Assembly: GCF_000204645.1 (NCBI RefSeq)
Contig: NC_015422.1
Coordinates: 2,745,001 to 2,809,000 of the forward strand
From: Alicycliphilus denitrificans K601
GTDB taxonomy: Bacteria > Pseudomonadota > Gammaproteobacteria > Burkholderiales > Burkholderiaceae_C
Direction of reading: 5' to 3'
Length of the DNA: 64,000 nt
This document shows positions 42,047-50,951 of the stretch, in pieces. How positions within the stretch are numbered: position 1 is the stretch's first letter; the number at the start of each line of letters is the position of its first letter. The notes under the pieces are model-generated. The model searched no databases and was not told where the DNA came from. It saw only the letters and a list, made by a program, of their open reading frames with translations. A program made the position numbers and the translations under genes.

Positions 42047-43385
42047 CGCCGGCCTGCGCACGCACGCGCGCCGCCGGAAAGCGCACGCCGAACACCGAGC
42101 CCTGCCCCAGCACGCTGGAGATCTCCAGCGCGGCTCCATGGCGCTGCACCACGTGCTTGACGATGGCCAGGCCCAGGCCCGTGCCGCCCGTGTCGCGCGA
42201 GCGGCTGCGGTCCACGCGGTAGAAGCGCTCGGTGATGCGCGGCAGGTGCTCGGGCGCCAGGCCCGGGCCCGTGTCGCGCACCGTGAAGCGCGCGCCGCCG
42301 TCGGCCAGCGGCTCCCACGCCACGGTGATGCTGCCGCCCGCGGGCGTGTAGCGCACGGCGTTGTTGACCAGATTGGCCAGGGCACTTTGCAGTTCCGCGG
42401 CGATGCCCGCCACCTGGCCTGCCGCCTGCGCCTGCCCGGGGGTGGGAAAGACGAACCTGTGCTGCTGCGCCGGCGTGCGCGCGAGCGTGGCCGAGAGAGC
42501 GCGCGCCTCGTCCTCGCAGTGGCGCAGCAGTGCGCAGACCGGCACCCACTCGGCCATGCCCGGCGGGGGGCTGCCCTCCAGGCGCGACAGCGTCAGCAGA
42601 TCCTGCACCAGGTGCTGCATGCGCGCGGCCTGCTGCGCCATCAGGCCCAGGTAGCGCGCGCGCTCGTCCTCCTGCAGCGGCAGGGTCTGCAGGGTCTCGA
42701 CGAAGCCGACCAGCACCGTGAGCGGCGTGCGGATCTCGTGCGAGACGTTGGCCACGAAGTCGCGCCGCATGGCCTCGGCCTGCTCCAGCGCGGTGACGTC
42801 GCGCGATAGCATGAGGCGGCGCCCGTCGCCATAGGGGTGCAGTTGCACCGACAGCGTGACGGGGTGGGCGGCGCTGCTCTCGCGCCCCGGCAGCAGCACG
42901 CCCTGGGCATAGTCACCCGCGGCCAGGTAGTTGCTGAAGGCGGGGTCGCGCAACAGGTTGCCCACGGACTGCATGAGGTCCCGCTCGGCCTGCAGGCCGA
43001 AATGCTGGGCCGCCGTCTGGTTGCACCATTCGATGCGGCCCTGGGCGTCGAGCAGGATGACGCCGTTGGGCGAGGCCTGCAGGGCCGCGAGGAATTCCTG
43101 CAGGCGCGCGTCGCTGGCGGCCGCCCGCTGCTCGCGCTGGCGCAGCAGGCGGCGCATGCGGTCGCAAGCTTCACCCCACGGGCCGCGCAGCGCCGGGGCC
43201 CGGGCCGGCTCGCCGTCCTGGCGCAGCCAGCGCAGCACGCGCAGGCCCTGCCAGGACTCCCAGCCCCAGCACAGCCAGGACGCCAGCGCCACGCCCGCGG
43301 CCAGCCCCCAGGGGCCGGCGGCCCAGCCGCCCGCCGCCGCGCCCAGCGCCTGGGCGCACAGAAAGATCGCAAAGCGCCAAGGCAT
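42009..43385 (-). CDS. phoR: Phosphate-regulon sensor histidine kinase
   Basis: 458-residue inner-membrane kinase that phosphorylates PhoB when phosphate is scarce. Two N-terminal hydrophobic segments anchor it, followed by a PAS domain (LQASPNGVILLDAQGRIEWC), the phospho-acceptor box FVANVSHEIRTPLTVL and an ATPase domain with VNNAVRYTPAGGSI, DTGPGL and GTGLGLAIVKHV. It is last in the pst-phoU-phoB-phoR series, 67 nt after phoB; that gap is largely an interspersed repeat. Its 3' end overlaps the MATE gene by 38 bp in opposite orientation. Confidence 0.95.
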   Translation of the reverse strand: MPWRFAIFLCAQALGAAAGGWAAGPWGLAAGVALASWLCWGWESWQGLRVLRWLRQDGEPARAPALRGPWGEACDRMRRLLRQREQRAAASDARLQEFLAALQASPNGVILLDAQGRIEWCNQTAAQHFGLQAERDLMQSVGNLLRDPAFSNYLAAGDYAQGVLLPGRESSAAHPVTLSVQLHPYGDGRRLMLSRDVTALEQAEAMRRDFVANVSHEIRTPLTVLVGFVETLQTLPLQEDERARYLGLMAQQAARMQHLVQDLLTLSRLEGSPPPGMAEWVPVCALLRHCEDEARALSATLARTPAQQHRFVFPTPGQAQAAGQVAGIAAELQSALANLVNNAVRYTPAGGSITVAWEPLADGGARFTVRDTGPGLAPEHLPRITERFYRVDRSRSRDTGGTGLGLAIVKHVVQRHGAALEISSVLGQGSVFGVRFPAARVRAQAGVSPAARSGAAAG

Positions 43386-43402
43386 GCCGCATTTACCGAT
43401 AG

Positions 43403-43452
43403 GTTTGAATGAAATATGGATCTAACGCAGAACCATCAAGCGCTTGCAGCTA

Positions 43453-43460
<8 letters not shown>
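43403..43460 (-). repeat. Interspersed repeat copy 11, phoB-phoR junction
   Basis: On the minus strand: AAAAATGATAGCTGCAAGCG, CTTGATGGTTCTGCGTTAGA, TCCATATTTCATTCAAA. All parts match the family. It includes the phoB stop codon and fills the phoB-phoR spacer. Confidence 0.65.
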
Positions 43461-44150
<690 letters not shown>

Positions 44151-44154
<4 letters not shown>

Positions 44155-44852
44155 TGCACGACCGATTCGATTTCTTCCAGGGCGGTGTGGCGCACGTCCT
44201 TGCCCTCCACCAGGTAGATGATGAGCTCGGCCACGTTCTTGGAGTGGTCGCCGATGCGCTCGATGGCCTTGGCCAGGAACAGCAGGTCCAGGCTCGCCGA
44301 GATGGTGCGCGGGTCTTCCATCATGTAGGTGATGAGCTTGCGCACGAAGCCGTCGAACTCGCGGTCGATCAGGTCGTCCTCCTTGAGGATGGCCAGCGCC
44401 ATGCGCGTGTCCAGGCGCGCGAAGGCGTCCAGCGCCTTGCGCAGCAGGCCCGCAGCCAGGTCGGCCGCCACGCGCAAGTCGCTGCTGGGCAGCGAGCGCG
44501 CCGCGCCGCTCTCGATGATGGAGCGCACCATGCGCGCCATGCGCGTGGCCTCGTCGCCCATGCGCTCCAGGTTGGCCGTGGCCTTGGAGAACGCCATCAG
44601 CAGGCGCAGGTCGCGCGCCGTGGGCTGGCGCCGCGCGATGATGGTGGTGAGCTCGTGGTCGATCTCCACCTCCATCTGGTTGACGCGCTGCTCCAGCGTC
44701 TCGACCTGCGCGGCCGCCTCCAGGCTGAACTGCGACAGCGCGGCGATGGCCTGGCGGATCTGCGACTCGACCAGGCCGCCGAGCTCCATGACGCGGCCCG
44801 AGACCTGGTTGAGCTCACTGTCGAACTGCGAGGAAAGGTGCTTGTCGGTCAT
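44151..44852 (-). CDS. phoU: Phosphate signalling protein PhoU
   Basis: 233-residue all-helical protein made of two three-helix bundles. It links the PstSCAB importer to PhoR and keeps the regulon off when phosphate is sufficient. Metal-binding E/DxxxD motifs are seen in [14 protein letters not shown] and [16 protein letters not shown]. The start at 44852 overlaps the pstB stop and the end overlaps the phoB start, both as ATGA. The arrangement pstB-phoU-phoB-phoR is typical of betaproteobacteria. Confidence 0.96.
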
Positions 44853-45637
44853 CCGAATCTCCCTGTGATGTAGTCTTCCGTCTCCTTGCGCCGGGGCTTG
44901 AAGAACATCTGCTCGGTGGCGCCGAACTCCATCAGCTCGCCCAGGTACATGTAGGCCGTGTAGTCGCTGCAGCGCGCAGCCTGCTGCATGTTGTGCGTGA
45001 CGATGACCACCGTGTATTCGTCCTTCAGTTCGGCGATCAGTTCCTCGATCTTGGCCGTGGAGATGGGGTCCAGCGCCGAGCAGGGCTCGTCGAGCAGCAG
45101 CACCTCGGGCTTGATGGCGATGCCGCGCGCGATGCACAGGCGCTGCTGCTGCCCGCCCGACAGGCCCGCGCCGCTCTGGTGCAGCTTGTCCTTTACTTCG
45201 TTCCACAGCGCGGCCTTCCTCAGCGCCCATTCCACGCGCTCGTCCATGTCGCTGGCGCTCAGGCTCTCGAACAGCTTCACGCCGAAGGCGATGTTGTCGT
45301 GGATCGACATGGGAAACGGCGTGGGCTTCTGGAACACCATGCCCACCTTGGCGCGGATCAGCGCCACGTCCTGGCGGCTGGCGAGCAGGTCGTCGCCGTC
45401 GAGCAGGATCTGCCCCTCGGCGCGCTGCTCGGGGTAGAGCTCGAACATGCGGTTGAAGGTGCGCAGCAGCGTCGACTTGCCGCAGCCCGATGGCCCGATG
45501 AAGGCCGTGACCTTGTTCTCGGGAATGTCGAGGTTGATGCCCTTCAAGGCATGGAACCTGCCGTAGTAGAAGTTCAGGTCGCGGACCGTGAGCTTGGGCC
45601 GCGCGGCGGCGGCGGCGGTGTTCTTGGTGGAAGGCAT
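44849..45637 (-). CDS. pstB: Phosphate ABC importer ATP-binding protein
   Basis: 262-residue ATPase of the high-affinity phosphate importer. Walker [18 protein letters not shown], signature [15 protein letters not shown], Walker [15 protein letters not shown], switch [17 protein letters not shown]. The conserved ending with a Lys/Glu-rich [10 protein letters not shown] is typical of PstB. It follows pstA by 30 nt and is coupled to phoU. Confidence 0.97.
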   Translation of the reverse strand: MPSTKNTAAAAARPKLTVRDLNFYYGRFHALKGINLDIPENKVTAFIGPSGCGKSTLLRTFNRMFELYPEQRAEGQILLDGDDLLASRQDVALIRAKVGMVFQKPTPFPMSIHDNIAFGVKLFESLSASDMDERVEWALRKAALWNEVKDKLHQSGAGLSGGQQQRLCIARGIAIKPEVLLLDEPCSALDPISTAKIEELIAELKDEYTVVIVTHNMQQAARCSDYTAYMYLGELMEFGATEQMFFKPRRKETEDYITGRFG

Positions 45638-45667
45638 GTGCGTCTTTCCGGGGAGCGATCTGCTTCT

Positions 45668-46549
45668 TTACTTTTGGCGCGTGAGCACGCGGGCCAGTAT
45701 GTTCAGCCCGAGCACCGCCAGCGTGATGAGGAACACCGCGGCCCAGGCCAGCTGCTGCCAGTTCTCGTACGGGCTCATGGCGAACTTGAAGATGGTGACC
45801 GGCAGGCTGGCCATGGGCTTGGAGAGGTCCGAGTTCCAGAACTGGTTGTTGAGCGCCGTGAACAGCAGCGGCGCGGTCTCGCCCGAGATGCGCGCCACGG
45901 CCAGCAGCACGCCCGTGATGACGCCTGCGCGGGCGGCGCGCAGCGTCACCTTGAGGATCACCTTCCACTTGGGCGCGCCCAGCGCGTAGGCGGCCTCGCG
46001 CAGGCTGGCGGGCACCAGCACCAGCATGTTCTCGGTGGTGCGTATCACCACCGGAATCACGATCAGCGCCAGCGCCATGATGCCCGCCCAGGCCGAGAAG
46101 CTCTTGAAGCGGGCCACGACCACGGCGTACACGAACAGGCCGATGACGATGCTGGGCGCGGACAGCAGGATGTCGTTGACGAAGCGCGTGGTGGCCGCGA
46201 GCCAGCCGCGCGGGTCGTACTCGGCCAGGTACACGCCAGCCATGATGCCTATGGGCGTTCCCACGAAGGTGGCCAGCAGCACCATGACGAAGGAGCCGAA
46301 GATGGCGTTGGCCAGCCCGCCCGCCTCGTTGGGCGGCGGGGTCGTCTGCGTGAACAGGGACGCGCTCAGCCCCCCCAGGCCCAGGCGCATGGTCTCCCAC
46401 AGTATCCACACGAGCCAGAACACGCCGAACGCCATGGCCAGCAGCGACAGGGCCAGCGCCACCTGGTTCATGCGCTTGCGCGCCGCGTAGCGGGCCTGGC
46501 GCGCCTGCGCCAGGTCGGCGCCTGCGATCAGCTTCCGCGAGGTGCTCAT
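45668..46549 (-). CDS. pstA: Phosphate ABC importer permease PstA
   Basis: 293-residue permease with six predicted helices; partner of PstC. The ATPase-contact loop is [20 protein letters not shown], and the helix segment [19 protein letters not shown] is characteristic of PstA. The start at 46549 overlaps the pstC stop by ATGA. The N terminus is unusually basic ([25 protein letters not shown]) before the first helix. Confidence 0.96.
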   Translation of the reverse strand: MSTSRKLIAGADLAQARQARYAARKRMNQVALALSLLAMAFGVFWLVWILWETMRLGLGGLSASLFTQTTPPPNEAGGLANAIFGSFVMVLLATFVGTPIGIMAGVYLAEYDPRGWLAATTRFVNDILLSAPSIVIGLFVYAVVVARFKSFSAWAGIMALALIVIPVVIRTTENMLVLVPASLREAAYALGAPKWKVILKVTLRAARAGVITGVLLAVARISGETAPLLFTALNNQFWNSDLSKPMASLPVTIFKFAMSPYENWQQLAWAAVFLITLAVLGLNILARVLTRQK

Positions 46550-47568
46550 GCGCGCGCTCCTTCGTTCTTCTTCAGGCGTGCCAGCAGCAGCTTGGACAGG
46601 GACAGCACCACGAAGGTGATGAAGAACAGCACCAGCCCCAGGTAGATGAGGGACGCCTGGTGCAGGCCCTCGCCGGCCTCGGCGAACTCGTTGGCCAGGG
46701 CCGAGGTGATGCTGTTGGCGGCCTCGAACATCGACAGCGAATTGAGCTGGTTCATGTTGCCGATCACGAAGGTGACGGCCATGGTCTCGCCCAGCGCGCG
46801 GCCCAGGCCGAGCATGATGCCGCCCAGCACGCCGGTCTTGGTGTAGGGCAGCACCACTTTCCACACCACCTCCCAGGTGGTGGCGCCCAGGCCGTAGGCC
46901 GACTCCCTGAGCAGGGCCGGCGTGACCTCGAACACGTCGCGCATCACCGAGGCGATGAAGGGAATGATCATGATGGCCAGAATGATGCCCGCCGACAGGA
47001 TGCCTATGCCCACGGGCGGCCCCGACACCAGCGCCCCCAGGTACGGCACGCCGGAGAGCAGCGCCTGCAGCGGCTGCTGCACCCAGGTGGCGAGGATGGG
47101 GCCGAACACCATCAGGCCCCACATGCCGTAGACGATGGAGGGCACGGCCGCCAGCAGCTCGATGGCCGTGCCCAGCGGGCGCTTGAGCCAGGTGGGCGAG
47201 AGCTCGGTGAGAAACAGCGCGATGCCGAAGCTCACCGGCACGGCGATCAGCAGCGCGATGAAGGACGTGGCCAGCGTGCCGTAGATCATCACCAGGCCGC
47301 CGTATTCGTTGCCCGCCGGGTCCCACTGGCTGCGCACCAGGAAGTCCAGGCCGTAGCGCTCGATGGCCGGCCAGGCGCCATGCACCAGCGAGGCCAGGAT
47401 GCCCAGCAGCAGCGCCAGCGTGAGCAGCGCCGCGCCGCGCGCCAGGGCGGCGAAGATGCGGTCGGCCAGGGCGCCGGCGAACATGCCGGCGCGCGGCGGC
47501 AGGGAGCCGCCGAAGGCGTCGGCGGCCGCCTGCGGCGGCGCCTGGCGGGTGGTCAGCGTAGTGGACAC
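46546..47568 (-). CDS. pstC: Phosphate ABC importer permease PstC
   Basis: 340-residue permease with six predicted helices. The coupling loop is [20 protein letters not shown]; PstC-typical [14 protein letters not shown] and [20 protein letters not shown] are present. It lies 63 nt after pstS; a strong hairpin in this gap probably limits pstC-A-B expression relative to pstS. The first 40 residues are hydrophilic and precede helix 1. Confidence 0.96.
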   Translation of the reverse strand: MSTTLTTRQAPPQAAADAFGGSLPPRAGMFAGALADRIFAALARGAALLTLALLLGILASLVHGAWPAIERYGLDFLVRSQWDPAGNEYGGLVMIYGTLATSFIALLIAVPVSFGIALFLTELSPTWLKRPLGTAIELLAAVPSIVYGMWGLMVFGPILATWVQQPLQALLSGVPYLGALVSGPPVGIGILSAGIILAIMIIPFIASVMRDVFEVTPALLRESAYGLGATTWEVVWKVVLPYTKTGVLGGIMLGLGRALGETMAVTFVIGNMNQLNSLSMFEAANSITSALANEFAEAGEGLHQASLIYLGLVLFFITFVVLSLSKLLLARLKKNEGARA

Positions 47569-47597
47569 GGTGGTTGCCTCGTCAAAGGATGCGCAGG

Positions 47598-47618
47598 GCG
47601 GCCCCCCGGAGGGGCCGC
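47598..47618 (-). promoter_or_regulatory. Intercistronic hairpin between pstS and pstC
   Basis: GCGGCCCC-5 nt-GGGGCCGC, a perfect 8-bp GC stem in the pstS-pstC gap without a following T-run. Position suggests a transcript-processing or stabilising element that keeps the binding-protein message more abundant than the permease messages. Function is inferred. Confidence 0.5.
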
Positions 47619-47631
47619 AATGCCCGCCAGA

Positions 47632-48672
47632 TTACTTCAGGACGATGGGCTGGCCCGCGCCGTCCTTGATATCGGCCCAGGACTTCATGATCACGGCCTT
47701 GACGCTCTCGGGCATGCTCACGTAGTCCAGGTCGGCGGCGGTCTTGTCGCCCTCTTTGTACGCCCACGCGAAGAACTTCAGCGCCGTGGCGGCCTGCGCC
47801 GGCTTGTCCTGCGCCTTGTGCATCAGGATGAAGGTGGCCGAGGTGATGGGCCAGGCCTGCCTGCCGGGCTGGTTCGTGAGGATCTGGTAGAAGCTCTTAC
47901 TCCAGTCCGCGCCCGCGGCAGCCGCCTTGAACGTGGCCTCGTCGGGGGACACGAACTGGCCGGCACTGTTCTGCAGCTGCGCAAACGTCAGCCTGTTCTG
48001 CTTGACGTAGGCGTACTCCACGTAGCCGATGGAGTTGGGCAGACGGCCCACGAAGGCGGCCACGCCCTCGTTGCCCTTGCCGCCGGCGCCCAGGGGCCAG
48101 TTCACGGCCGTGCCCTCGCCCACCTTGTCCTTCCACTCGGCGTTCACCTTGGACAGGTAGTTCGTGAAGCCGAAGGTGGTGCCCGAGCCGTCCGCGCGGC
48201 GCACCGGGGCTATGGTCGCGTCGGGCAGATTCAGCCCGGGGTTCAGGGCCTTGATGGCCTCGTCGTTCCACTTGGTGATCTTGCCCAGGTAGATGTCGCC
48301 GAGCACCTGGCCGCTGAGCTTGAGCTGGCCGGGCTGCATGCCCTTGATGTTGACCACGGGCACGATGCCGCCGATCACGGTGGGGAACTGCACCAGGCCC
48401 TTCTTCGCGAGCTCGTCGTCCTTCAGCGGCGCGTCGGACGCGCCGAAATCCACCGTCTTGGCCTCGATCTGGCGCAGCCCGGCGCCCGAGCCCACGGACT
48501 GGTAGTTGATCTTCACGCCGGTCGCCTTGTGGTAGTCGGCCGCCCACTTGGCATACAGCGGCGCGGGAAAGCTGGCGCCCGCGCCCGTTGCTTCCTGCTG
48601 CGCCCAGGCGCTGGAGAAGGCACCCATGGCCACCACACCAGACGCCAGAACCCGAATCGCGGAGAGTTTCAT
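47632..48672 (-). CDS. pstS: Periplasmic phosphate-binding protein
   Basis: 346-residue precursor: signal peptide cleaved near SSAWAQ-QEA, then the PstS fold with [27 protein letters not shown], the phosphate-binding [10 protein letters not shown] and [16 protein letters not shown]. It captures phosphate for PstCAB. AGAGG is 8 nt before the ATG. A PHO box at 48726-48743 followed after 10 nt by TAGAGT makes a PhoB-activated promoter very likely. First gene of pstSCAB-phoU-phoB-phoR. Confidence 0.97.
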   Translation of the reverse strand: MKLSAIRVLASGVVAMGAFSSAWAQQEATGAGASFPAPLYAKWAADYHKATGVKINYQSVGSGAGLRQIEAKTVDFGASDAPLKDDELAKKGLVQFPTVIGGIVPVVNIKGMQPGQLKLSGQVLGDIYLGKITKWNDEAIKALNPGLNLPDATIAPVRRADGSGTTFGFTNYLSKVNAEWKDKVGEGTAVNWPLGAGGKGNEGVAAFVGRLPNSIGYVEYAYVKQNRLTFAQLQNSAGQFVSPDEATFKAAAAGADWSKSFYQILTNQPGRQAWPITSATFILMHKAQDKPAQAATALKFFAWAYKEGDKTAADLDYVSMPESVKAVIMKSWADIKDGAGQPIVLK

Positions 48673-48709
48673 GAAACAGACCTCTTGGTTGAAAAAACTC
48701 GATGCCGCC

Positions 48710-48743
48710 ACTCTAGGTGTCGTTTGTGACATCGCCGTGACAC
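48710..48743 (-). promoter_or_regulatory. PHO box and -10 element of pstS
   Basis: On the minus strand TGTCAC-N5-TGTCAC (11-bp period), then exactly 10 nt, then TAGAGT. This is the layout of PhoB-dependent promoters, in which the PHO box replaces the -35 element. Confidence 0.85.
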
Positions 48744-48775
48744 CCGTCCGCCATCGCCGGAGCCCTGCCACGGGA

Positions 48776-48809
48776 ATGTCACGCGGCTGTCGCAAACGCC
48801 GCGTACTCT
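48776..48809 (+). promoter_or_regulatory. PHO box and -10 element facing ppx
   Basis: On the plus strand TGTCAC-N5-TGTCGC, then 10 nt, then TACTCT: the same geometry as the pstS promoter, pointing the other way. It would start a transcript about 115 nt before ppx. Confidence 0.7.
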
Positions 48810-48931
48810 CCCGCCGCCGGTCACGAAACACCCACTCCACCATGCCCCTCCAAGCCGCCCTGCCCCTCGCCCCCACGCCCCGCGGGGCGCTATGCTGCGG
48901 TGCTTGAAAACCCGCGCACAGCACGCATCTC

Positions 48932-50413
48932 ATGCAGGACGGAACATTGCTCGCGGCCGTGGACCTGGGCTCCAACAGCTTTCGTCTCGAAATCGGCCGC
49001 CTCGACCATCGGCAGATCCACCGCGTCGAATACCTCAAGGAAACGGTGCGCCAGGGCGGCGGCCTCGACGAAGACCGCAACCTGACGCCCGCCGCCATGC
49101 AGCGGGGCTGGGACTGCCTTGCCCGCTTCGCTGAGCGCCTGGCCGGGTTCCCGCGCCACCACGTGCGCGCGGTGGCCACGCAGACCCTGCGGGAGGCGCG
49201 CAACCGCGAGGACTTCATCACGCGCGGCAGCAAGATCCTGGGCTTTCCCATCAACATCGTCTCCGGCCCCGAGGAGGCGCGGCTCATCTACCAGGGCGTC
49301 GCCCGGCTGCTGCCGCAATCGGACGAAAGGCGGCTGGTGGTGGACATCGGCGGGCGCTCGACCGAGCTGATCCTGGGGCGGCAGTTCACCCCCAGCACGG
49401 TGGCGTCCTGCCGCGTGGGCAGCGTCGCCTGGTCGGCGCGCCATTTCACCGACGGCGCGCTCACGCGGCAGGCCTTCGAATCCGCGGAGACCGCGGCCAA
49501 AGCCGTGCTGGACGAGGCCATCGGCAGCTACCAGCGCGGCGCCTGGGACGTGGCCTACGGCGCCTCGGGGACCGTGGGCGCGGTGGGCGCCATCCTCGCG
49601 GCCGCGGGGGGAGAGAAGGGAGTGATACGGCGCGACGGCCTGGACTGGCTGCGGGAGCAGCTGCTGCGCGCGCGCCATGTCGACCGCCTGCGCCTGGACG
49701 GGCTCAAGGACGACCGCCGCCCCGTGATCGGCGGCGGCGTAAGCATCGTGCGAGCCGTCTTCGAGCTGCTCGACATAGACCAGATGGCCGTGGCCCAGGG
49801 CGCGCTGCGCCAGGGAGCCCTCTACGACCTGCTCGACCGCGAGCAGCCGGAGACCGACCTGCGCTCGGACAGCGTGCGCGCGCTCATGCAGCGCTTCGCC
49901 GTGGACAACGGACACGCCGAGCGCGTCGCGCAGCTGGCCTGCCGCCTCTTCCTGGATGCCGCCCCGCCCGGCAGCGAGCGCGCCGCGCGCAAGCTCGGCT
50001 GGGCCGCGCGCCTGCACGAGATCGGCCGCCGCATCTCGCACAGCGACTACCATCACCACGGCGCCTACATCCTCGACCATGCCGATGCGGCCGGGTTCGC
50101 GCTGCCCGAGCTCCACCGCCTGAGCCTGCTGGTGCTGGGGCACCGTGGCAAGCTGCGCAAGCTGCAGGCCGCCGACCTCGACGACCCGGTGTTCGCGCTG
50201 CAGCTCATGTGCCTTCGCACCGCCGTGGCCCTGTGCCACGCGCGCCGCGCGCCCGACGTGCAAGGCATCACCCTGCGCCTGGAGGGCCGCCGCTGCATCG
50301 TGCGGTCGCGCCAGGGCTGGTCCGCCAGCTATCCCCAGTCCGCGCACCTGCTGCGCGAGGAGGGCTGCGCGTGGCAGAAGACGCCCTGGGAGTTCGTGGC
50401 TGATCTTTCGTGA
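48932..50413 (+). CDS. ppx: Exopolyphosphatase (Ppx/GppA family)
   Basis: 493-residue enzyme that releases phosphate from polyphosphate ends; GppA-type pppGpp hydrolysis cannot be excluded from sequence. The actin-like ATPase fold begins [18 protein letters not shown] and has [15 protein letters not shown]; a catalytic Glu is expected in [12 protein letters not shown]. The C-terminal HD-like region ([20 protein letters not shown]) is typical of full-length Ppx. It is divergent from pstS and faces its own PHO box, while ppk1 lies downstream on the other strand, so polyphosphate synthesis and breakdown are both near the phosphate regulon. Confidence 0.94.
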   Translation: MQDGTLLAAVDLGSNSFRLEIGRLDHRQIHRVEYLKETVRQGGGLDEDRNLTPAAMQRGWDCLARFAERLAGFPRHHVRAVATQTLREARNREDFITRGSKILGFPINIVSGPEEARLIYQGVARLLPQSDERRLVVDIGGRSTELILGRQFTPSTVASCRVGSVAWSARHFTDGALTRQAFESAETAAKAVLDEAIGSYQRGAWDVAYGASGTVGAVGAILAAAGGEKGVIRRDGLDWLREQLLRARHVDRLRLDGLKDDRRPVIGGGVSIVRAVFELLDIDQMAVAQGALRQGALYDLLDREQPETDLRSDSVRALMQRFAVDNGHAERVAQLACRLFLDAAPPGSERAARKLGWAARLHEIGRRISHSDYHHHGAYILDHADAAGFALPELHRLSLLVLGHRGKLRKLQAADLDDPVFALQLMCLRTAVALCHARRAPDVQGITLRLEGRRCIVRSRQGWSASYPQSAHLLREEGCAWQKTPWEFVADLS

Positions 50414-50418
50414 TTCTT

Positions 50419-50477
50419 TTGGACTGAATTTGGCTCTAAGGCTTGTCTGGCAAGCGCCAAAGCCAAATTTCATCCAA
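50419..50477. repeat. Interspersed repeat copy 12, palindromic, between ppx and sixA
   Basis: A large imperfect palindrome: 17-nt outer arms TTGGACTGAATTTGGCT and AGCCAAATTTCATCCAA pair at 15 positions, and an inner GCTTG-TCTGG-CAAGC stem closes the loop. Its GGCGCTTG centre and AATTT ends match the family. It fills the gap between two convergent genes and may also act as a bidirectional transcript end. Confidence 0.62.
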
Positions 50478-50489
50478 ATATCTAATGCC

Positions 50490-50951
50490 TTAGAGATGAT
50501 CCGGCGACTGCACCGCGAGCAGGATGGTTTCGACACTCTCCTGCCGCTGCCGGCGCCTCAGCCACCACACCGCCCCCTTGCGCATGGAGCATTCCTGCGT
50601 CTGCATGCCCAGCAGCCGCGCCACCACCTGGCCCAGCATGGGCTGGTGGCCCACGACGAGCACCGCGCCGCGCGTGCGGGGCCACTGGACCAGTTCCAGT
50701 AGGTCGTCGGGGCTGCCGCCGGGCAGCAGCTCGGCCCGCAGCTTGTACTTGCGGCCCAGCGCGCGGACCGTCTGCTCGGTGCGGCGCGCCGGGCTGGCCA
50801 GCACGCGCAGGCCGTCGGGCAGCTGGCGGTCCAGCCAGACGGCCATGCGTGCCGCCTGCTTCTCGCCGCGCGGCGTCAGGGGCCGCTCCGGGTCATCCCC
50901 GTGTTCGGAAAGACTTTCCGCCTCGGCGTGGCGCCAGAGTATGAGGTCCAT
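50490..50951 (-). CDS. sixA: SixA-type phosphohistidine phosphatase
   Basis: 153-residue histidine-phosphatase-superfamily protein. The catalytic LILWRHAEAES motif is at the N terminus, with a second His in VVGHQPML. E. coli SixA removes phosphate from histidine phosphotransfer domains and from the nitrogen PTS; the natural target here is unknown. Its ATG overlaps the ppk1 stop (TGATG), so it is co-expressed with polyphosphate kinase. The ppk-sixA pairing hints at a link to phosphate status but is not proof. Confidence 0.88.
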   Translation of the reverse strand: MDLILWRHAEAESLSEHGDDPERPLTPRGEKQAARMAVWLDRQLPDGLRVLASPARRTEQTVRALGRKYKLRAELLPGGSPDDLLELVQWPRTRGAVLVVGHQPMLGQVVARLLGMQTQECSMRKGAVWWLRRRQRQESVETILLAVQSPDHL

